Shown here: positions 32,226 through 40,585 of the stretch, one piece after another | Numbering within the stretch: the first letter of the stretch is position 1 | Layout of the letters: each line of letters opens with the position of its first letter | From: G051903925 sp051903925 | GTDB lineage: Bacteria; Pseudomonadota; Alphaproteobacteria; Zavarziniales; Zavarziniaceae | Assembly: GCF_051903925.1 (NCBI RefSeq) | Contig: NZ_CP173678.1 | Span: 3,410,001 to 3,474,000, forward strand | Reading direction: 5' to 3' | DNA length: 64,000 bases | Notes under the pieces: model-generated | What the model saw: the letters and a program-made list of their open reading frames with translations, nothing else | What the model was told of the DNA's origin: nothing | Database searches by the model: none | Position numbers and translations under genes: made by a program

Positions 32226-34181
32226 TTGTCGCGAGGTCTCGGCCTCCTGCGCTGGCTCTGGCTGACAGGGGCCGAGGATGACGTCGTTGTCGCCCAGTTC
32301 GCGGAACTGAAGCGCCAGGTCCCGCTGCTCTATGCCCTGCTTGTCGTCAACGCGGCAGCAGTCGCCTTCAATATGTGGGGCCTGGCTCCCGTCTCCCTCA
32401 CCCTGGGTGCGCCGGGACTTCTGCTTGCGATCTCGATCTGGCGCCTCGCCGTCTGGGTGAAGCGGCGGCACGAGCGGTTGAGCGCCGCCGCCGCCGCCCG
32501 CCAGCTGCGCCTGACGACCGTCCTGGCCGGCGTGCTGGCGGTCGGCTATATCGCCTGGGCCTTGACCATCAACGCCTATGGCGGGCCGCAGGAGCGGGGC
32601 CATGTCGCCCTGTTCATCGCCATCACCGTGATCGGCTGCATCTTCTGCCTGATGCACCTGCCGCAGGCGGCGCTGCTGGTGACGGTGTCGGTCACCCTGC
32701 CCTATCTGGGCTACTACCTCAGCGCCGACAGCACGGTGTTCGCGGCCATCGCGATGAACATCCTGCTGGTGACCGGGGTCATGCTGCAGATCCTGTTCAA
32801 CAATTTCGGCGCCTTCCGCAAGCTGGTGCGCAGCCAGGCCGAGCTTGCCGCCAAGCAGGCCGAGACGGAGCGGCTGAGCGACGAGAACGCGCGGCTGGCG
32901 CAGACCGACAGCCTGACCGCCCTGCCCAACCGGCGCTATTTCTTTGCGCGGCTGGAAGCGGAGATCCGAGCGAGCGGGCCGGCCGACCGGCGGTTCGCGG
33001 TGGGCCTGCTCGATCTGGACCGCTTCAAGCCGGTCAACGATACCTATGGCCATGTCTTTGGCGACCGCATCCTGGCCGAGGTGGGTCGTCGCCTGCGCCG
33101 GATCGCGCACGAGGGACTGGTGGTGGCGCGCCTGGGCGGCGACGAGTTCGGCCTGCTGCTGCTTGATGGCGTGGCCGAGGTCGAGGCGATCGGGCAGCGC
33201 GTCTGCGACCTGTTGAGCGAACCGTTCCAGTTCGAGGACGTGCGCGTGAGCATCGGCTGTTCCTGCGGCCTGGCGGTGTTCCCCGACGCAGGAACCGAGG
33301 CGCACGCCCTGTTCGACCGCTCCGACTACGCGCTCTATCACGCCAAGCTGAACAATCGCGGGCGCCCCACCCTGTTCTCGCTGCAGCACGAGACGTGCAT
33401 CCGCGCCGAGCGTGCGACCGAGACGGCGCTGCACGCGGCCGATCTTGAGCAGGAGATGGACATCCATTTCCAGCCGATCCTGGACACGGACACGGGCGAG
33501 ACCGTCGCGGTCGAGGCGCTGGCCCGCTGGACCAGCCCGGTCCTTGGTCCCGTTCGTCCCGACCAGTTCATCGCTGTCGCCGAACGCTCCGGCATGATCC
33601 ACGGCCTGACGCTGGTCCTGCTGCGCAAGGCCCTGCGCCACCTGGAGCGGATGCCGGCATCCCTTGCCCTGTCGTTCAACCTGTCCGCCCACGACATCAC
33701 CGCGTCCGAGACGGTCGCCGCCATCGCCGAGTGCGTCCGCCGGAGCGGCGTCGATCCCACACGGCTGATCCTGGAACTGACCGAGACGGCCGTGATGCGC
33801 GACTATGACGCGGCCGCCCAGTCGATGCGGCTTCTGGCGGACCTGGGTTGCAAGGTGGCGTTGGACGACTTCGGCACTGGCTATTCCAGCCTGGGCTACC
33901 TCCACCGGCTGCCGCTGCAGAAGCTGAAGATCGACCGCAGCTTCGTCCGCGACCTGGACCATCCGTCCAGCCGCACCATCGTCACCGCCATCGTCGGCCT
34001 GTGCCGCACGCTGGACCTGGAATGCATCGTCGAGGGCGTGGAGGACGAAGGCCAGTGGCGGGAGTTGCGCGCGCTGGGCTGCCGCATGGGCCAGGGCTAC
34101 CTGTTCAGCCGGCCGATGCCGGCGGACGCGATGGTTGAATGGCTGGCACAGCAGAGCCTGCCGGAGGTTGCTCAGGCCTGA
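32226..34181 (+). CDS. Membrane GGDEF-EAL protein (cyclic di-GMP synthesis/breakdown)
   Basis: A 651-residue protein. Six or so transmembrane helices occupy residues 30-190, then a short coiled linker (AELAAKQAETERLSDENARLAQ). A GGDEF domain follows with an intact RLGGDEF active site, and an EAL domain with an intact VEALARW plus FDDFGTGYSSLGYL-type loop 6 (here LDDFGTGYSSLGYL). Both activities look possible. There is no RxxD inhibitory site in the expected place before GGDEF that I can recognise. It begins at a TTG preceded by GGGAGGG. The N-terminal membrane domain is not one I can name (not clearly MHYT or MASE1). Confidence 0.93.
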   Translation: MSRGLGLLRWLWLTGAEDDVVVAQFAELKRQVPLLYALLVVNAAAVAFNMWGLAPVSLTLGAPGLLLAISIWRLAVWVKRRHERLSAAAAARQLRLTTVLAGVLAVGYIAWALTINAYGGPQERGHVALFIAITVIGCIFCLMHLPQAALLVTVSVTLPYLGYYLSADSTVFAAIAMNILLVTGVMLQILFNNFGAFRKLVRSQAELAAKQAETERLSDENARLAQTDSLTALPNRRYFFARLEAEIRASGPADRRFAVGLLDLDRFKPVNDTYGHVFGDRILAEVGRRLRRIAHEGLVVARLGGDEFGLLLLDGVAEVEAIGQRVCDLLSEPFQFEDVRVSIGCSCGLAVFPDAGTEAHALFDRSDYALYHAKLNNRGRPTLFSLQHETCIRAERATETALHAADLEQEMDIHFQPILDTDTGETVAVEALARWTSPVLGPVRPDQFIAVAERSGMIHGLTLVLLRKALRHLERMPASLALSFNLSAHDITASETVAAIAECVRRSGVDPTRLILELTETAVMRDYDAAAQSMRLLADLGCKVALDDFGTGYSSLGYLHRLPLQKLKIDRSFVRDLDHPSSRTIVTAIVGLCRTLDLECIVEGVEDEGQWRELRALGCRMGQGYLFSRPMPADAMVEWLAQQSLPEVAQA

Positions 34182-34217
34182 CCGGCAACTGAGACCCGCC
34201 GCCCAGCAAAGCGGAAC

Positions 34218-34235
34218 GCGGCAGCTTTACCGACC
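34218..34235. repeat. Short inverted repeat after the GGDEF-EAL gene
   Basis: TTACCG and CGGTAA flank six bases, about 36 bases after the stop codon. It could be part of a terminator or an operator for the next gene; no T-run follows. Confidence 0.3.
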
Positions 34236-34307
34236 GCACGGTAATCCTGTTGCAAGCGGCGGGGTTCGGCGGCAGTCTGCGCCCCTTCGCAGGGGAGATC
34301 TGTCGCG

Positions 34308-35306
34308 ATGTTCAAGACGCGGTTCACGGAAGTCTTCGGGATCGAATATCCCATCGTCCAGGGTGGCATGCAGTGGGTTGGCCGCGCCGAGCTGGCCGCG
34401 GCGGTCGCCAATGCCGGGGGCCTGGGCCTGATCACGGCGCTCACCCAGCCGACGCCTGAAGACCTGCGCAAGGAGATCGCCCGCGCCCGCGAGCTGACCG
34501 ACAAGCCGTTCGGCGTGAACCTGACGATCCTGCCGGCGATCAACCCCCCGCCCTATGACGAATATCGCCGCGTCATCATCGAAAGCGGCATCAAGATCGT
34601 GGAGACGGCGGGCTATGCGCCCACCGACCACATGCCCGACTTCAAGGCCAATGGCGTCAAGATCCTGCACAAGTGCACCGCCGTCCGCCACGCGGTGAAG
34701 GCGCAGAAGCTGGGCGTCGACGGCATTTCGATCGACGGGTTCGAGTGCGCCGGCCACCCGGGCGAGGATGACGTGCCGGGCCTGATCCTGATCCCTGCCG
34801 CGGCCGAGAAGATCACGATTCCCATGATCGCCTCCGGCGGCTTTGCCGACGGTCGCGGCCTGGTCGCGGCACTGGCGCTGGGCGCCGACGGCATCAACAT
34901 GGGCACGCGCTTCATGTGCACCGTCGAGAGCCCGATCCACCAGAAGATCAAGGAGCAGATCGTCGCCAATGACGAGCGCGGCACCGACCTGATTTTCCGG
35001 ACGCTGCACAACACGGCGCGCGTCGCCAAGAACGCCGTCAGCCAGGAAGTCGTGTCGATCGAACGCAAGGGCGGCGCCAAGTTCGAGGACGTGAAGGACC
35101 TGGTCGCGGGCGCCCGCGGCCGGATCGTCTACGAGAACGGCGATCCGGACCATGGCATCTGGTCGGCCGGCCAGGTGCAGGGCCTGATCCACGACATCCC
35201 GACCTGCAAGGACCTGATCGCCCGCATCATCCGCGAGGCGGACGAGATCCTGGACAAGCGCTTCGGCGCCATCCGGGGCCGCGCCACGGCGCAGGCGGCG
35301 GAGTAA
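34308..35306 (+). CDS. Nitronate monooxygenase-family flavoprotein
   Basis: An FMN TIM-barrel enzyme of 332 residues. It opens FTEVFGIEYPIVQGGMQWVGRAELAAAVANAGGLG, with FMN phosphate motifs MIASGGFADGRG and ALGADGINMGTRF. The catalytic-region sequence GFECAGHPGEDD contains the histidine conserved in nitronate monooxygenases. The related enoyl-ACP reductase FabK shares the fold, but this motif favours the nitronate group. GGGGAG precedes the ATG. It is probably monocistronic and ends before a strong hairpin at 35315. Confidence 0.88.
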   Translation: MFKTRFTEVFGIEYPIVQGGMQWVGRAELAAAVANAGGLGLITALTQPTPEDLRKEIARARELTDKPFGVNLTILPAINPPPYDEYRRVIIESGIKIVETAGYAPTDHMPDFKANGVKILHKCTAVRHAVKAQKLGVDGISIDGFECAGHPGEDDVPGLILIPAAAEKITIPMIASGGFADGRGLVAALALGADGINMGTRFMCTVESPIHQKIKEQIVANDERGTDLIFRTLHNTARVAKNAVSQEVVSIERKGGAKFEDVKDLVAGARGRIVYENGDPDHGIWSAGQVQGLIHDIPTCKDLIARIIREADEILDKRFGAIRGRATAQAAE

Positions 35307-35314
35307 GGCATACG

Positions 35315-35372
35315 CCGCGCCAGCATCGCCACCGCGGGGCCGCACGTCCCTGCCCCGGCGATGCTGGCGCGG
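35315..35372. terminator. Bidirectional terminator-like hairpin with 16-bp perfect stem
   Basis: CCGCGCCAGCATCGCC (35315-35330) is perfectly complementary to GGCGATGCTGGCGCGG (35357-35372). It lies 8 bp after the forward flavoprotein gene and 2 bp after the end of the reverse SnoaL-like gene. No T-tract is present on either strand, so ending may depend on Rho or the stem may stabilise both 3' ends. Confidence 0.65.
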
Positions 35373-35374
35373 CC

Positions 35375-35752
35375 TCAACCCCCGACGGCCACCATCGAGA
35401 AGACCTTGCCGTCGCCCATGCGATAGCGATGGGTGACGGCACCGTCCCCGAGGATCGTTCCGTCCCGTGCACGGACGACCAGGTGGACGGACACGGTGAG
35501 CCGGCCGTCGTCCTCGATCGCGATGCCCCGTACGGCGGCCTGTGGGTCGAGCGCCAGGAACTGCCCATGCCAATGGTCTGCCAGGGCCGCGTGGCCATGC
35601 AGTTGACCGCCCCCGAGCCAGTCGGTCCAGACGACATCAGGGGCGAGACGCGCGAGGATCTGCTCGACCGCGCGGGCGTTGAACGCGTCGTAGAGCGCAT
35701 AGAGCGCCAGCACATCGGGCGTGCGGTCCGCGCAGGGGGCGCTGAAGACCAT
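35375..35752 (-). CDS. SnoaL-like/NTF2-fold protein
   Basis: A 125-residue cone-fold protein with the typical opening LALYALYDAFNARAVEQILARLAPDVVWTD, a central LHGHAALADHWHGQFLALDP, and strands ending VTHRYRMGDGKVFSMVAVGG. Members are polyketide cyclases, isomerases or ligand-binding proteins; the motif set does not indicate a specific reaction. It is convergent with the nitronate monooxygenase gene. Confidence 0.75.
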   Translation of the reverse strand: MVFSAPCADRTPDVLALYALYDAFNARAVEQILARLAPDVVWTDWLGGGQLHGHAALADHWHGQFLALDPQAAVRGIAIEDDGRLTVSVHLVVRARDGTILGDGAVTHRYRMGDGKVFSMVAVGG

Positions 35753-35837
35753 GCGCAGGGCTCCTTCCCGGGACGTCGTCGCGCCACAGTCTCGAGACCT
35801 GGGCTAGGATCCACGCCATCCGTTTGGAGGGGACCCC

Positions 35838-36167
35838 ATGGCAGAGATCATCATCACGACGACCGACGGCATCGACGGCCGGCAGGTGTCGCAGTACCTG
35901 GGCGTGGTCAGCGGCGAGGCGATCCTGGGCGCCAACCTGTTCCGCGATTTCTTTGCCTCGATCCGCGATCTGGTGGGCGGCCGCGCCGGCTCCTATGAGC
36001 GGGTCCTGCGCGACGCCCGCGACCAGGCGCTGGACGCTCTGCGCGACGAGGCCCAGGCCCGTGGCGCCGACGCCGTCGTTGCCGTCGACATCGACTATGA
36101 AGTGGTCGGCAATAACGGCTCGATGCTCATGGTCAGTTGCAACGGCACTGCGGTGAAGCTGCGCTGA
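35838..36167 (+). CDS. YbjQ/UPF0145-family protein
   Basis: A 109-residue small protein of the YbjQ family, sometimes called heavy-metal-binding domain proteins. Diagnostic segments are YLGVVSGEAILGANLFRDFFASIRDLVGGRAGSYE and ALDALRDEAQARGADAVVAVDIDYE. Family members form pentamers; their role is not established. TTGGAGGGG precedes the ATG. It ends 12 bp from the convergent lolD. Confidence 0.88.
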   Translation: MAEIIITTTDGIDGRQVSQYLGVVSGEAILGANLFRDFFASIRDLVGGRAGSYERVLRDARDQALDALRDEAQARGADAVVAVDIDYEVVGNNGSMLMVSCNGTAVKLR

Positions 36168-36179
36168 CCGGGCGATGCG

Positions 36180-36860
36180 TCAGGCGGCGACCAGCACGCC
36201 GTCCTTGAGCGTCACGATGCGGTCCATGCGGGCCGCCAGGTCAGGATTGTGGGTGGCGATCAGGGCCGCCAGGCGATCCTCCCGCACCAGGTGCATGAGC
36301 TCGCCAAAGACGATCTCGGCCGTGCCGTGGTCCAGGTTGCCGGTCGGCTCGTCCGCCAGCAGGACCGCGGGCCGGTTGGCCAGGGCCCGCGCGATCGCGA
36401 CGCGCTGCTGCTCGCCGCCCGAGAGCTTGCCGGGTCGATGGTGGCCGCGTTTGTCCAGCCCCACCCGGGCCAGCAGTTCGGCCGCGCGCGCCGATGCCTC
36501 GCCCCGCTGTCGGCCGGCGATGAACTGGGGCAGCATCACGTTCTCGGCCGCCGAGAACTCGGGCAGCAGATGGTGGAACTGGTAGACGAAGCCCAGCGCC
36601 GTGCGCCGCGTCGCGGTGCGCTCCGCGTCGGACGCGCTGCTGATCGCCTGCCCCGCGATGCGGATCTCGCCCGCGTCGGCCCGCTCCAGCAGGCCCGCAA
36701 TGTGCAGCAGCGTCGACTTGCCGGAGCCCGATGGCCCGACCAGGGCCACGATCTCCCCCGGCTGGATCGCCAGGTCGACGCCGCGCAGCACGTCCAGGCG
36801 AGCGGTCCCGCTGACGAAGCTCCTCCGGATGCCGGTCAGGGCCAGGGCCACGTCACTCAT
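36180..36860 (-). CDS. lolD: Lipoprotein-releasing ABC transporter ATP-binding protein LolD
   Basis: ATPase that powers release of outer-membrane lipoproteins from the inner membrane to LolA. Walker A is GPSGSGKST, the signature is LSGGEQQRVAIARAL, and Walker B is LLADEPTGNLD. The Q-loop YQFHHLLPEFSAAENVMLP is the LolD-specific spelling. The start overlaps the permease gene by 8 bases. In related genomes dnaE commonly follows; here a convergent ybjQ-like gene does. Confidence 0.93.
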   Translation of the reverse strand: MSDVALALTGIRRSFVSGTARLDVLRGVDLAIQPGEIVALVGPSGSGKSTLLHIAGLLERADAGEIRIAGQAISSASDAERTATRRTALGFVYQFHHLLPEFSAAENVMLPQFIAGRQRGEASARAAELLARVGLDKRGHHRPGKLSGGEQQRVAIARALANRPAVLLADEPTGNLDHGTAEIVFGELMHLVREDRLAALIATHNPDLAARMDRIVTLKDGVLVAA

Positions 36861-38097
36861 AGCGCAGGGCCTCCACGGGATCGAGGCGGGCCGCCCGCCA
36901 CGAGGGATACAAGGTCGCCAGGAAGGACAGGCCCAGGCCCATGGCGACGACGTAGCCGACCTCGTGCCATTCCATCTTCGCCGGCAGCTGGCTGAGGAAA
37001 TAGACCTCCGCCGGGAACAGATGCCAGCCGGTCATGGCCTGGATCCCCTGGCGTATCGATTCGATGTTCTCGCAGAACAGGACGCCCAGGACGAAGCCGG
37101 CAAAGGTGCCGATCACCCCGACGGACGAGCCGGCGATGACGAACACCCGCATGATCGAGCCGCGTGCCGCACCCATCGTCCGCAGGATCGCGATGTCGCG
37201 CGTCTTGTCCTTCACCAGCATGATCAGGCTGGAGATGATGTTGAATGCCGCGACCAGGATGATCAGGGTCAGGATCAGGAACATCACGTTGCGCTCGACC
37301 TGCAGGGCCGAGAAGAAGTTGGCGTTCATCTGCTGCCAGTCCGCGACGCCGACCGGCGTCTCCGCGCTATAGGCGGCGCGATAGACGGGGCCGATGAACT
37401 GGCTGGTGCGATCGGGATCCTCCACCTTGACCTCGATCGCGCTGGCGGCACCGCCCATCCGGAAGAAGACCTGGGCCTGCTCCATGCCCATGAACACATA
37501 GCTCGAGTCGTACTCGTACATGCCGATGTTGAAGGTCGCAGCGACGGTATAGGCCTTCAGCCGGGGCGCGGTGCCAAAGGCGGTCGCGGTGCCCTGCGGT
37601 GCCACGATCGTGAGCTGGTCCCCGACGGCCAGGCCCAGGTTCCGGGCAAGCCGGTCGCCGATCAGGATGTTGTCGCCGCCAAAAGCGTCGAGGCTGCCGC
37701 CGGTCAGCTTCTGGGCGACCAGCTGGTCCTTCAGGTCGGCCGCCGTCATGCCCCGTACCATGGCGCCGTTGGCGCGCCCCTGGGACATGGCCATGACCTG
37801 GGCCTCGACGATGGGAAAGGCCTCGCGCACGCCTGGCACGGCGCGCACCCGGGTCGCGATGGCGTCGTAGTCGGTCAGCGGCGCCGCCGCCCCCGTGATC
37901 ACCATGTGCCCGTTGAGGCCCAGCACGCGGCCCAGCAGCTCGGCCCGGAAGCCGTTCATCACCGCCATGACGATGATCAGGGTCGCGACACCCAGGCCGA
38001 TCCCCGCCAGGGAAAAGCCGGCAATGACGGAGATGAAACCTTCCTGCCGGCGCGCCCGTAGATAGCGCAACGCCAGCATCCACTCGAACCGGTTCAT
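36853..38097 (-). CDS. lolC: Lipoprotein-releasing permease LolC/LolE
   Basis: A 414-residue inner-membrane subunit with four helices: one at residues 25-48, then three near the C terminus (VMFLILTLIILVAAFNIISSLIMLV and following). A large periplasmic domain lies between. The N terminus EWMLALRYLRARRQEGFISVIAGFSLAGIGLGVATLIIVMAVMNGF and the C-terminal YPSWRAARLDPVEALRYE are family signatures. Only one permease gene is present, so the exporter is probably a homodimer (LolF-like), as in other alphaproteobacteria. It lies downstream of proS on the same strand. Confidence 0.92.
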   Translation of the reverse strand: MNRFEWMLALRYLRARRQEGFISVIAGFSLAGIGLGVATLIIVMAVMNGFRAELLGRVLGLNGHMVITGAAAPLTDYDAIATRVRAVPGVREAFPIVEAQVMAMSQGRANGAMVRGMTAADLKDQLVAQKLTGGSLDAFGGDNILIGDRLARNLGLAVGDQLTIVAPQGTATAFGTAPRLKAYTVAATFNIGMYEYDSSYVFMGMEQAQVFFRMGGAASAIEVKVEDPDRTSQFIGPVYRAAYSAETPVGVADWQQMNANFFSALQVERNVMFLILTLIILVAAFNIISSLIMLVKDKTRDIAILRTMGAARGSIMRVFVIAGSSVGVIGTFAGFVLGVLFCENIESIRQGIQAMTGWHLFPAEVYFLSQLPAKMEWHEVGYVVAMGLGLSFLATLYPSWRAARLDPVEALRYE

Positions 38098-38157
38098 TCA
38101 GGCTCCAACCCGGCGCGTGAGGCGCCGCACCAACATCCCTCGAGGGCGGCCTTCGGT

Positions 38158-38246
38158 CTCCTCCGGATGACGACCGGGGGAAGACGACCGCCTCCCTCCC
38201 AACGGCGTCATGCCGAGGAGCCGGGCAAGGGCCGGCGTCTCGCACC
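38158..38246. repeat. Degenerate palindromic repeat, family copy D
   Basis: TCCTCCGGATGACG (about 38158) faces CGTCATGCCGAGGAGC (about 38206), followed by GCGTCTCGCACC. The second part resembles one arm of the repeat at 19651-19766. It fills most of the 176-bp gap between proS and lolC. Confidence 0.45.
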
Positions 38247-38273
38247 ACCGGCCGCAACGACCATGATCGTGCC

Positions 38274-39599
38274 TCAGGCCGGCTTGCTCACGCGAGCAAT
38301 GGCATCGTCGAGCGACAGTTCCGCCCGTTCACCCGTCTTGCGCCGCTTCACCTCGACCTGGCCCTTGGCCAGGCCGCGGGGCCCGGCATGGATCTGCCAG
38401 GGCAGGCCGATCAGGTCCATCGTCGCGAACTTGGCCCCTGCCCGCTCGGCCGTGTCGTCCAGCAGGACGTCGACCCCGGCGGCCTTGAGCCTGGCATAGA
38501 GATCGTTGCAGGCTGCATCCACGGCGGCATCGCCCGGCTTCAGGTTGACGATGCCGACGTTGAACGGGGCGACCGCATCCGGCCAGATGATCCCCGCTTC
38601 GTCGTGGCTCGCCTCGATGATGGCGCCGACAAGGCGGGACACGCCGATGCCATAGGAACCCATTTCCAGCGTGACAGGTGCCCCGTCGGGACCCGCGACC
38701 ACGGCGCCCAGCTTCTCGGAATACTTGGTGCCGAAATAGAAGATGTGGCCCACCTCGATGCCGCGGGCCTCGACCCGGTCGGCCTCCGCCACCTCGGCCG
38801 CGAAGCGCGCGGCGTCGTGCTTCTCGTCCGTCGCGGCATAGGTGCTGGTCCAGTTCGCGATGAACGGGCCCAGGTCGCCGTCATAGTCGATCTCCTGGGC
38901 CAGGATGTCCTGCGTCACCAGGGTACGATGGCAGTAGACCGTGCTCTCGCCCGTCTCGGCCAGAATGATGAACTCGTGGCTCATGTTGCCGCCGATGGGG
39001 CCGGTGTCGGCCTCCATGGGAATCGCCCGCAGGCCCATCCTGGCAAAGGTCCGCAGGTAGCTGACGAACATGCGCTCGTACGCCTTGCGCGCGGCGGCAT
39101 AGTCGACGTCGAAGGAATAGCCGTCCTTCATCAGAAACTCGCGCCCGCGCATCACGCCGAAGCGGGGGCGCACCTCGTCCCGGAACTTCCACTGGATGTG
39201 ATAGAGCATCTTGGGCAGTTCGCGGTACGACTTGATCGCGTCGCGGACGATCGCCGTGATCTGCTCCTCGTTCGTGGGACCATAGAGCATGTCGCGCTCG
39301 TGCCGGTCCTTGATGCGCAGCATCTCCTTGCCGTAGTCGTCATAGCGGCCGCTTTCCCGCCAGAGCTCCGCGGGCTGGATCGTCGGCATCAGGACTTCCT
39401 GCGCGCCGGCATTGGCCTGCTCCTCGCGCACGATGCGCTCGATCTTGCGCAACGTGGCCAGGCCCAGCGGCAGCCAGGAATAGATCCCGGCGCTGGACTG
39501 CCGGACCATGCCGGCACGCAGCATCAGGCGGTGGGAGACGATCTGCGCTTCGGCAGGGTTTTCCCGAAGAACGGGCAGGAAATAGCGGGACAGGCGCAT
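38274..39599 (-). CDS. proS: Prolyl-tRNA synthetase (short, editing domain absent)
   Basis: A class II synthetase of 441 residues. Motif 1 region is MRLSRYFLPVLRENPAEAQIVSHRLMLRAGMVRQSSAGIYSWLPLG. Motif 2 is WKFRDEVRPRFGVMRGREFLMKDGYSFD. The usual 180-residue INS editing domain between motifs 2 and 3 is missing, as in the short alphaproteobacterial form, so mischarged Ala-tRNA-Pro would need a free-standing editor. The anticodon-binding domain is C-terminal (YARLKAAGVDVLLDDTAERAGAKFATMDLIGLP). It heads proS-lolC-lolD. Confidence 0.95.
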   Translation of the reverse strand: MRLSRYFLPVLRENPAEAQIVSHRLMLRAGMVRQSSAGIYSWLPLGLATLRKIERIVREEQANAGAQEVLMPTIQPAELWRESGRYDDYGKEMLRIKDRHERDMLYGPTNEEQITAIVRDAIKSYRELPKMLYHIQWKFRDEVRPRFGVMRGREFLMKDGYSFDVDYAAARKAYERMFVSYLRTFARMGLRAIPMEADTGPIGGNMSHEFIILAETGESTVYCHRTLVTQDILAQEIDYDGDLGPFIANWTSTYAATDEKHDAARFAAEVAEADRVEARGIEVGHIFYFGTKYSEKLGAVVAGPDGAPVTLEMGSYGIGVSRLVGAIIEASHDEAGIIWPDAVAPFNVGIVNLKPGDAAVDAACNDLYARLKAAGVDVLLDDTAERAGAKFATMDLIGLPWQIHAGPRGLAKGQVEVKRRKTGERAELSLDDAIARVSKPA

Positions 39600-39718
39600 G
39601 GCGCGCGGACTGTAGGAGAAGCCCAGGGCCCGCGCAACGCGCCGTCTGTCCCGCTCGCCTGCCTTGGGGTGCCGCAGGCCCCATGGCGGGCCGCACTGGC
39701 GCTTTCGCAGACCAGCGC

Positions 39719-39724
39719 TAGGAT
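39719..39724 (+). promoter_or_regulatory. Candidate -10 element of the LytTR gene
   Basis: TAGGAT ends 9 bases before the ATG at 39734 and no Shine-Dalgarno is visible between them, so a very short or absent leader is implied. The matching -35 (CTGGCG, 17 bp upstream) is poor. Confidence 0.3.
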
Positions 39725-39733
39725 CCGTGTGCG

Positions 39734-40585
39734 ATGCGCGAACGGATGCTGCCCCTGCGGACGGAAGTCCCGATCGCCCTGGCGGTCGGCGTGGCCGCCG
39801 CCTTCCTCGGCCCGTTCGGCACGACGGAGGCGATGTCGCTGGGCATGCGCCTGCTGTACTGGCCGGGCGTCATCGTCTTTGGCTGGTCGATCATGTCGCT
39901 GGCCCTGCAATGGGTGCATCAGAGCAGGCTGCTGGCGCGCCATTCGATGGCGGTCCGGCTGGGTGTACTGATCGTCCTGGGCTCCGTCCCCTTGAGCCTG
40001 TCGCTGTGCGCCATCAACGCGGTGGTGTTCGGGCATGTGCCCAGCCTGCCGGGGCTTGCCCTGAACTATGCGCAGACGGCGCTGGTCACGATGCTGATCC
40101 TGGTGCCCATGTACCTCGTCACCTATCGCGAGGACCCCGCGCCCGGCGATGCCGTGCCGGTGGCGCCTGCCGCGGCGCCGGCGCAGCCAGGGCCCGCGGC
40201 GACGGAGACAGGTCCCGCCCCGCGCCCGGAGCCTGCCTTCCTGCGCCGCCTGTCGCCTCTGCACCAGGGGGCGGACCTGCTGGCGCTGCAGATGGAGGAT
40301 CATTACCTGCGCGTCCACACCGGGCGGGGCAGCGACCTGATCCTGTGCCGGATGGCCGACGCCGTCGCCGACCTGCCCGAGGCGCGCGGCTGGCGCGTCC
40401 ACCGGTCCTGGTGGGTGGCGGTCGACGCGATCTCTGCCGTGCGCTGGGACAAGGGCCGCGCCACGCTGGTCCTCGTGAACGGCCTGGACGTGCCGGTATC
40501 GCGCGCCACGCTGCCCAGCCTGCGCGACCGCCTGCGCAGCCTTCCCGAGGCCCCCGGCCAGGATCGCGTCGCGGGCGCCGGCTAG
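39734..40585 (+). CDS. Membrane-bound LytTR-domain transcription regulator
   Basis: A 283-residue protein. Four hydrophobic segments fill residues 10-135 (IALAVGVAAAFLGPFG, LLYWPGVIVFGWSIMSLAL, VRLGVLIVLGSVPLSLSLCAINAVVF, YAQTALVTMLILVPMYLVTY). A Pro/Ala linker follows, then a LytTR DNA-binding domain (LLALQMEDHYLRVHTGRGSDLILCRMADAVADLP, WRVHRSWWVAVDAI). No receiver or kinase domain is present, so any signal is sensed by the membrane part itself. Its stop shares the tetranucleotide CTAG with the convergent transporter. Targets are unknown. Confidence 0.85.
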   Translation: MRERMLPLRTEVPIALAVGVAAAFLGPFGTTEAMSLGMRLLYWPGVIVFGWSIMSLALQWVHQSRLLARHSMAVRLGVLIVLGSVPLSLSLCAINAVVFGHVPSLPGLALNYAQTALVTMLILVPMYLVTYREDPAPGDAVPVAPAAAPAQPGPAATETGPAPRPEPAFLRRLSPLHQGADLLALQMEDHYLRVHTGRGSDLILCRMADAVADLPEARGWRVHRSWWVAVDAISAVRWDKGRATLVLVNGLDVPVSRATLPSLRDRLRSLPEAPGQDRVAGAG

